DNA of 59,193 bases. Source: Desulfovibrionaceae bacterium (GTDB lineage: Bacteria; Desulfobacterota; Desulfovibrionia; Desulfovibrionales; Desulfovibrionaceae). The notes under the pieces were generated by a model. It made no database searches. It was not told the DNA's origin and saw only the letters and a program-made list of their open reading frames with translations. Location: the NCBI GenBank assembly GCA_016932995.1, contig JAFGBU010000028.1:1-59193 (forward strand). Reading direction: 5' to 3'. Each line of letters begins with the position of its first letter. Position 1 is the stretch's first letter. A program made the translations under genes and the position numbers. This document shows positions 54,596 through 59,193 of this stretch, one piece after another.

Positions 54596-55969
54596 TCACT
54601 CCCCCCGGCCCTCCAGGACCGCGGACAGGCGGGCCACAAGGTCCACAAGCTCCTGCGTATCGCGCGCCAGCAGCCGTATCATGGGCTCCTTGCCCTTTTC
54701 GCCGGGGTCGCAGACGGCCTTCACCGCCTCGGCCCGGGGGTGCCTGCGCAGGGCCTCATAGGTGCCCCACTCCAGGGTGCCGCCCTCCAGGTCCTTGATC
54801 CGTCCGGGCTCCTCGGCCCGGTCGAACCAGGCCCGCTCCAGGCCCAGGCGGTCCAGGCCGGCCAGGGTCCGGTCGTCGTACCTGACGTTCGCGGCGCAGC
54901 TGACCTCGGGGCAGACCCTGCGCGCGGCCAAAACCACCTTTGCCATATGCGAGGAGGCCCCGAACTCGGGCCTGCCGGCCACAATGACCAGGCCCTTGCG
55001 GGTGCAGGTGATGCGGCCTGAAAACGCGGCCACGTCGTCTATGCCCTCGGCCTGGGGCAGGGCCAGGGCCAGGTTCATGCGCACCTCGGGGATCAGCCGG
55101 CCCAGGCCGGCCACGGCGCACAGCCTCCGGCCGGCGGCGTCCAGGTCGTCCAGTATCCGGGACCGGGCCAGCTCCTTGTGCAGCGGCGCGAGATGGTTCG
55201 GCGGGCCGCCGCCCTTGCCGATCCTGAACCCGGTCCGCAGGGCGCTGTTCAGATAGCCCTGGGCCCTGCGGATGGCCGCGGTGAGCTCCAGGCCCTGGCC
55301 CAGGCCGGTGGCTATGGCCGCGGACAGGGCGCAGCCCGTGCCGTGCACGTTCCCGGTCCTGACCCTGGGCTGGATGAACGGGATGGGCTTGCCGCCCCGG
55401 GACACGAACCAGTCCGTGGCCATGACCGACTCCATGTGCCCGCCCTTGATGAGCACGGCCTTGGGGCCGAGGTCCAAAAGACCGGCCGCGGCCCTGGCCA
55501 CGTCCTTGGTCGAGGCGATGCGCAGCCCGCTGAACAGCTCGGCCTCGGGCAGGTTGGGCGTGAGCAGGTCGGCATGGGGGAATACCTGCTCGACCATGGC
55601 GCTGACCGCGTCCTCCTCCAGGAGCCTGGCCCCGCCATGGGCCACGCAGACCGGATCGACGACCAGGGGATAGCTCTTCTTGCGCAGGAAGATGGCCACC
55701 GCCTTGATGATCGGCGCGCTGTAGAGCATTCCGGTCTTGGCCGCGGAAATCTTGAGGTCCGAGACCACGGACTGGAGCTGCCGGGCCACGAACTTGGCCG
55801 GGGGCGCGTGTATGGCGTCCACGCCCACGGTGTTCTGGGCGGTCAGGGCGGTTATCACGCTGGCCCCGTAGGCCCCGAGCATGGCGATGGTCTTGAGGTC
55901 GGCCTGAACGCCCGCCCCGCCGCTGGAATCCGATCCGGCGATGGTCAGTATGCACGGGAGGCTTTGCAT
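54596..55969 (-). CDS. thiD: Fused HMP-P kinase ThiD and thiamine-phosphate synthase ThiN
   Basis: A 457-residue bifunctional protein of thiamine synthesis. Residues 1 to about 265 are ThiD (ILTIAGSDSSGGAGVQADLKT, VDPVCVAHGG, IKGGH, NVHGTGCALSAAIA), which phosphorylates hydroxymethylpyrimidine. Residues from about 285 are a ThiN domain (PEVRMNLALALPQAEGIDDVAAFSGRI, then EFGASSHMAKVV), which joins the pyrimidine and thiazole phosphates and can replace ThiE. ThiDN fusions are known in archaea and some bacteria. ATG 55969 has GGAG upstream. No thiamine riboswitch was recognised in front. Confidence 0.9.
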   Translation of the reverse strand: MQSLPCILTIAGSDSSGGAGVQADLKTIAMLGAYGASVITALTAQNTVGVDAIHAPPAKFVARQLQSVVSDLKISAAKTGMLYSAPIIKAVAIFLRKKSYPLVVDPVCVAHGGARLLEEDAVSAMVEQVFPHADLLTPNLPEAELFSGLRIASTKDVARAAAGLLDLGPKAVLIKGGHMESVMATDWFVSRGGKPIPFIQPRVRTGNVHGTGCALSAAIATGLGQGLELTAAIRRAQGYLNSALRTGFRIGKGGGPPNHLAPLHKELARSRILDDLDAAGRRLCAVAGLGRLIPEVRMNLALALPQAEGIDDVAAFSGRITCTRKGLVIVAGRPEFGASSHMAKVVLAARRVCPEVSCAANVRYDDRTLAGLDRLGLERAWFDRAEEPGRIKDLEGGTLEWGTYEALRRHPRAEAVKAVCDPGEKGKEPMIRLLARDTQELVDLVARLSAVLEGRGE

Positions 55970-56067
55970 ATGAACGGCTCCACAGACAAACGCGCGGAAA
56001 ACGGCGCGCGTTTCCCGGGCATGGACCTGTCGTTGTCGCGGGATGTTAAACGAATCGGGGCCCGGCC

Positions 56068-56496
56068 TCAACCGCAAGAGAGCTTCACGTAGTCGTCCAG
56101 GGGGATACCGTTCCAGACCTTGCTCACCCAGTAGGCCGTGGCCCAGATCATCACCGCGGTGGCCTGGAGGTCGGAAAGACGCCTGAGCTTGACCTCGAGA
56201 TTGCTCTTGCTCGCCCCGTGGTGGATGTGAACGCTCCTCTCAGAGCAGGCCTCCTGAACCCGGAGCACTAGATAGGCCTGCTTCGACTGGCTGGGCAACA
56301 GCTTCACGTCGCGGTGGGATTCCAGGATGGTCTTGAGCTCCGCAACCGAGAACTCGCTGGAGACGCCCCGTATGGACTTGAAGAAGACGTCCACGGCCCA
56401 GGGCAGGATGAACTCCGCCCCGGCGCTCTTGGTCTTGAAGTAATCCTTCAGCCACTTCTCGTGATCCTGAGAAATTCGGGCTGCGACTTGTGGCAT
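56068..56496 (-). CDS. Hypothetical protein, possible ribbon-helix-helix-type N-terminus
   Basis: A 142-residue protein with no family I can name. The first ~40 residues (a VAARIS strand, then DHEKWLKDYF and AGAEFILPWAVDVFF helices) loosely suit a ribbon-helix-helix or dimerising fold. The middle is helical and polar, and the C-terminal part (LQATAVMIWATAYWVSKVW) is hydrophobic but short for a membrane span. GGAG lies before the ATG. It sits in the AT-richer accessory end next to the MerR-type gene, with a CTAG motif in the gap. Confidence 0.65.
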   Translation of the reverse strand: MPQVAARISQDHEKWLKDYFKTKSAGAEFILPWAVDVFFKSIRGVSSEFSVAELKTILESHRDVKLLPSQSKQAYLVLRVQEACSERSVHIHHGASKSNLEVKLRRLSDLQATAVMIWATAYWVSKVWNGIPLDDYVKLSCG

Positions 56497-56563
56497 GGTC
56501 CTCTCCTCAAGGGCTTAGTCTCATGCTCATCACGGGTACATAAACAAAAAACAATAAAATGAT

Positions 56564-56588
56564 CAAGATTTTTTCTAGACTAATTTCA
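56564..56588. promoter_or_regulatory. CTAG-centred intergenic motif after the MerR-type gene
   Basis: AAGATTTTTTCTAGAC followed by TAATTT in an AT-rich 89-bp gap. It aligns with the islands at about 12987-13010 and 46979-47005, sharing the A-G-A-n-TTT-n-TCTAGA core. Confidence 0.4.
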
Positions 56589-57557
56589 GCACCCCGGCTG
56601 GCCCGAAAACAGGTCCCTGACCTGCCGGAACAGACCCAGGATAAGCGCCTGCGGGACGTTCTCGCCGTCGATGGTCATGGCCTTTATCCTGGTGACCTCG
56701 TTTTTGTTCGGAGTCAGGGTGCCTTCGGTGTCCAGGACGACCCTGCGCCGCCGGGCCTGGCCGCCGTCCCTCACCAGGACCGTGAGCCGCCAGGTCCGGC
56801 CCTTGCCGCCCCAGGACATGTTCACGGTCCTGGCCGGACCGGCCAGGTCGTCTATCAGGCCCGCCAGATCGCCGAGGGAAAAATGCCTGCTCCCCTTGCC
56901 CATGACGCCCAGATACTCGCCGGCGGCGGACCTGATCACCAAAGGCCGGCCCAGATACCCGCGCGGCGGACGAAGCGCACCGCCAGCAGCCGGATCGGCA
57001 CCGGCCGGATCGGCTCCGGCCGGATCGGACCGGCGCTGACCGTCCGAGAGCAGCCTTTTCAAATCCGAATTTTGGCTGCGCAGATCAGCCAACTCGGCCG
57101 CAAGCTCGGTGATCCGCGCCTGGACGCGCTCGCCGTCCTGCTCGCGCCGGGACCTCAGGTCGGACAAATCCTCGCGCACAGAGGCCAGCTCGGCCACGAG
57201 CCTGGATTGGGCCTCCAGGGCCTGGCAGAGCCTGTCCATCAGCTCGGGAACCCGGGCCCCGCCGTTTTCGGGCTGAAAAAGCCCGCGGTCGTGCCCGCGG
57301 CCGTGCGGGAACAGGTCTTGATAGTTGCTGGACAGGTCATGATCGATCTGCTCGGAGCTCACGCCTTGCTCGTACATCTTCCTGATCCTCTCAAATATTT
57401 CGAGGGCCTGTGGCGGATAGAACCTGCGCTTGCCCCTGCCCGCGGCCTGGGGAATGAACATCGAAAACTTGTCCCGGTAATAGGCGATGGATGACGGCGG
57501 CACGCCCAGCCTGCGGCTGATCTCGCGCAAGGACAAAAAAGCGTCTGAAACAATCAT
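56586..57557 (-). CDS. MerR-type regulator with coiled coil and unknown C-terminal domain
   Basis: A 323-residue protein. Residues about 8-75 form a MerR-type winged HTH (LSLREISRRLGVPPSSIAYY, then GKRRFYPPQALEIFERI). A coiled coil (about 105-170, REDLSDLRSRREQDGERVQ) is the usual dimer element. It is followed by a short Pro-Ala-Gly-Asp tandem repeat (about 176-192) and a C-terminal domain (about 195-323, strands and one helix, one Cys at the end). There is no metal-binding Cys pattern. It resembles phage or accessory MerR proteins. The start ATG at 57557 has no clear ribosome site but lies 28 nt after a predicted transcription start. Confidence 0.78.
   Translation of the reverse strand: MIVSDAFLSLREISRRLGVPPSSIAYYRDKFSMFIPQAAGRGKRRFYPPQALEIFERIRKMYEQGVSSEQIDHDLSSNYQDLFPHGRGHDRGLFQPENGGARVPELMDRLCQALEAQSRLVAELASVREDLSDLRSRREQDGERVQARITELAAELADLRSQNSDLKRLLSDGQRRSDPAGADPAGADPAAGGALRPPRGYLGRPLVIRSAAGEYLGVMGKGSRHFSLGDLAGLIDDLAGPARTVNMSWGGKGRTWRLTVLVRDGGQARRRRVVLDTEGTLTPNKNEVTRIKAMTIDGENVPQALILGLFRQVRDLFSGQPGC
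56989..57033. repeat. 15-bp tandem repeat in the MerR-type gene
   Basis: Three units of GCCGGATCGGCNCCG (the third degenerate) encode the repeated Ala-Asp-Pro-Ala-Gly units in the linker between coiled coil and C-domain. Confidence 0.8.
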
Positions 57558-57591
57558 TGGATACAGCTGCTTGTTTTGTTGTTTATTTTTT

Positions 57592-57620
57592 TTAATATCT
57601 TTATGATGCTATAATGTCAA
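57592..57620 (-). promoter_or_regulatory. Promoter of the MerR-type gene with flanking inverted TTGTTG elements
   Basis: On the minus strand a perfect TTGACA (57620-57615), 17 bp and TATTAA (57597-57592). The AT-rich region is flanked by TTTTGTTGTTT (about 57574-57584) and AAACAACAAAA copies (about 57637-57657) in inverted orientation, which could be operators for autoregulation. Confidence 0.65.
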
Positions 57621-57666
57621 TAAAATTTTATAAAAAAAACAACAAAAAAACAACAAATGAAGACAC

Positions 57667-57698
57667 AAAAAAATCCGCCCGAACGGACGGATTTTTTT
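57667..57698. terminator. Bidirectional terminator between the MucR-like and MerR-type genes
   Basis: AAAAAAATCCG...CGGATTTTTTT with 9-bp arms (57673-57681 and 57684-57692). On the minus strand the only imperfect pair is a G-U wobble, so it best serves the MucR-like gene ending at 57763. Confidence 0.85.
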
Positions 57699-57762
57699 GA
57701 CTGATGACTGACAGCTAACGATCGGAGGATCGAAATGTCGAAAGGCTGACGCGCTGAAGCGC

Positions 57763-58155
57763 CTACTTCTTTTTGCCCCTCTTTTTCCAGAGCTGCATCT
57801 CCTTCATCTTCTTGCGCCGCTCGCGCTGCAGGGACTTGCAGACCAGGGGACAGCCCCGCTTGTAGCCGAACTTCTCGCGGTATTCCGGGGGCGTGAGGTC
57901 ATGGCTGGCCAGATGCTTCTTGGTCAATATCTTGAAAGACTTGCCACAGACACAGCAGATGATCGATTTCTCCCTGATGGACTTTTGCGGATCGCAGGCC
58001 ATGGCCTCCTCCGCAGCAACCTGACCGCCTTCCGCAATGGCCCGAATGCCAAAGGCAAGCTTCCTGACCATGGTGGTTATTTCATCTTCGGTCATGGTTC
58101 TCACGCTGGCCTGCGCCTTCACTATTTCCAGGGCTTCTTTCAGATAGTCTTCCAT
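57763..58155 (-). CDS. Ros/MucR-family zinc-finger transcriptional regulator
   Basis: A 130-residue regulator. The N-terminal helical region (about 1-55) is for oligomerisation. The zinc finger is CCVCGKSFKILTKKHLASHD (two Cys, two His) followed by LTPPEYREKFGYKRG, the hallmark of Ros/MucR, and a basic tail (RERRKKMKE, KKRGKKK). MucR proteins bind AT-rich targets and often repress their own gene. The 437-bp AT-rich interval upstream fits that. ATG 58155 (MEDYLKEALE) has GAGGAG 6 bases upstream. Confidence 0.92.
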   Translation of the reverse strand: MEDYLKEALEIVKAQASVRTMTEDEITTMVRKLAFGIRAIAEGGQVAAEEAMACDPQKSIREKSIICCVCGKSFKILTKKHLASHDLTPPEYREKFGYKRGCPLVCKSLQRERRKKMKEMQLWKKRGKKK

Positions 58156-58592
58156 GGTTTCTCCTCGACAAAGCATTCATTTTTAGTCTTGATGCTCAAC
58201 AAAAACACAATCAATTTACATATGCCATATCTAAAATAAACACGCAAGTCCACTTTTTTTGTTACACACTAAAAATTATTTTACCGGCTATCAAACAAAC
58301 GAATATATTGCTGACAATGCCGCAAATGCAACGACCTGTCTTCAAACTATGCGACCGGTTGCAAAACAGGCGTCGGGGCTCTTTGCAACCCAACCTGCGG
58401 CATGGTTGTCCTGAGCGGCAAAGGCCAGGCCTGGACCATGCGCCGCGGCATTGACGGCCCCTGTCCCCTGTTGCCCAGGCCACAATATAACATATTTATA
58501 TTGTTAAATATTTTTATAATGTTCTGCTTGATTGCCCAGCCCCTTTTGGGGTAGTCTCAATCAAGTTAAATAAATCCAGAAGGAGGCGCGCC
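58156..58592. promoter_or_regulatory. AT-rich divergent regulatory interval with palindromes
   Basis: 437 bp without a credible gene between the divergent MucR-like gene and the membrane-protein gene. It holds AT-rich tracts at both ends, an inverted repeat GGTTGCAAA/TTTGCAACC (58357-58365 and 58382-58390), and a 21-bp palindrome of CAATATAA and TTATATTG arms around CATAT (58483-58503). A perfect TATAAT at 58515-58520 has its -35 position inside the palindrome. The last 60 bp lead to an AGAAGGAGG ribosome site. Confidence 0.55.
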
Positions 58593-59193
58593 ATGGAAAA
58601 AGCCCCGGACAATGTACGTCAGATCGACACGGCCAAGAAAAGCGCCGAGGCCATGGCCCAGAAGCTCGTTGACGACTCCCGCCGCGACATGGGCAAGGTG
58701 GGCCTGATCATCTCCCTGCTGGCCATTGTCCTGCTGGTGGTCTTTTATTTCGGCCTCAACCAGAACATCAGGGGCCTTTCCCAGGAAATAAGCAAGCTCG
58801 GCGCGCTCAAGGGCGACGTGACCCAGGTCCAGGAACGCCTTGAGGTCCTTGAAAAGGCCCCGCAACAGATCCGAAACATGGTCTATCAGGGGATAATCCA
58901 GGACATGGCCCAAAAGGCGGGATTCCTCAGCGGCCAGCTCGACGAGACCCAGGCCCAGAAGCTGGTCCAGGTCCAGAACCTGTTGCGCGAGGTCATGAGC
59001 AGCACCCTGGCCACCCCGGCCCCTGAGGCCGAGGCCCCTGCCGAGCCTTCGGCCCAGGCGACCGAAGCCAAGGCCAGCGAGGAAAAGACCCCGGAAACCG
59101 AGGCCAAGGCCCCTGCCGAGCCTTCGGCCCAGGCCCCGGAAACCGAGATTCCCGAGGCCGAGGCCGCGGTCGAGCCTTCCGCACCCGCCCCCG
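58593..59193 (+). CDS. Single-pass membrane protein with coiled coil and Ala/Pro/Glu-rich tail (3' end cut)
   Basis: About 200 residues are visible and the frame is open at the edge. A charged cytosolic N-terminus (MEKAPDNVRQIDTAKK) is followed by one membrane helix (VGLIISLLAIVLLVVFYFGL, about 36-55). A coiled-coil region follows (about 56-140), then a low-complexity tail of Ala, Pro, Glu and Ser with a 28-bp direct repeat. It could be a tethered envelope scaffold. No family was recognised. Excellent ribosome site (AGAAGGAGG) before ATG 58593. Its promoter region is shared with the MucR-like gene. Confidence 0.82.
   Translation, partial: MEKAPDNVRQIDTAKKSAEAMAQKLVDDSRRDMGKVGLIISLLAIVLLVVFYFGLNQNIRGLSQEISKLGALKGDVTQVQERLEVLEKAPQQIRNMVYQGIIQDMAQKAGFLSGQLDETQAQKLVQVQNLLREVMSSTLATPAPEAEAPAEPSAQATEAKASEEKTPETEAKAPAEPSAQAPETEIPEAEAAVEPSAPAP
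59032..59134. repeat. 28-bp direct repeat in the tail of the last gene
   Basis: A 28-bp segment beginning AGGCCCCTGCCGAGCC occurs at 59032-59059 and again, without change, at 59107-59134. The two are 75 bp apart and in frame, and encode APAEPSAQA-type units. Confidence 0.85.

Noticed and set aside
58262-58483. A 73-codon minus-strand frame in the MucR upstream interval
   Set aside because: It has no ribosome site, mixes AT-rich and GC-rich parts of a regulatory interval, and covers the inverted repeats. It looks accidental.

Overview
The window is GC-rich chromosomal DNA from a Gram-negative, sulfate-reducer-like bacterium, most likely Desulfobacterota, order Desulfovibrionales. This placement is inferred from gene order and gene content: tig-clpP-clpX-lon downstream of tRNA-Leu, a rsfS-gpmI operon, a phenylacetate-CoA-ligase-family gene followed by a tandem ACT gene, LPP20-type secreted proteins, a Ros/MucR zinc-finger regulator, a second EF-G, BamD and Tat components. 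No rRNA, CRISPR array, integrase or transposase was seen. Genes are dense, mostly on the minus strand, and often overlap by ATGA, GTGA or TGATG junctions.

Layout. 1-4815 (minus): a three-gene unit (Cys-rich protein, unknown protein, HAD phosphatase), then YggT, DivIVA-like, DUF167, DUF465 and the start of ilvB, which is cut by the window edge. 4949-5265 (plus): tatA with its own promoter and terminator. 5281-7814 (minus): LPP20-like protein, secreted protein and CDP-alcohol phosphatidyltransferase. 7988-8479 (plus): sixA. 8442-12104 (minus): beta-CASP ribonuclease-like protein, rsmD, coaD (broken by a one-base frameshift) and miaA. 12278-12934: LOG-family protein, then a gene-free stretch. 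13264-15442 (minus): rsfS-gpmI-zinc ribbon. 15643-19490 (plus): attenuator-like leader, CoA ligase-ACT, rtcB and a stand-alone HPt protein. 19557-25467 (minus): uvrB, K+ channel, ligA and dapB. 25571-26059 is an orphan gene followed by a block of five consecutive hairpins. 26216-30364 (minus): CYTH protein, clpS-clpA and aat. 30466-32815 (minus): HPt-cheR-cheB without CheA. 32957-38491 (minus): trxA-trxB-bamD-unknown-EF-G-DUF2062. 38683-46350 (minus): a long run from pcm through DUF368, mrp, pgsA, a DivIC-like gene, a TPR gene, a lipoprotein gene and fbp to tsaD. 46494-48352 (plus): CBS protein and M23 peptidase. 48428-54537 (minus): tRNA-Leu(UAG), tig, clpP, clpX and lon. 54596-55969 (minus): thiD-thiN fusion. 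56068-59193: a more AT-rich accessory end with an unknown protein, a MerR-type regulator with a coiled coil, a MucR-like zinc finger and a truncated membrane protein.

Functionally, two protein-quality-control groups (ClpS/ClpA/Aat for the N-end rule, and Tig/ClpP/ClpX/Lon), translation support (EF-G, RsfS, RsmD, MiaA, TsaD, RtcB), DNA repair (UvrB, LigA), redox and envelope functions (Trx, BamD, TatA, PgsA, DUF368) and signalling parts lie side by side. The most interesting signals are not protein genes. They are the five-hairpin block at 26074-26209, a shared CTAG-centred intergenic motif at three loci, the 14-bp tandem repeat ahead of clpP, the terminator-bearing leader of the CoA-ligase gene, and the AT-rich operator-like regions around the MerR and MucR genes.
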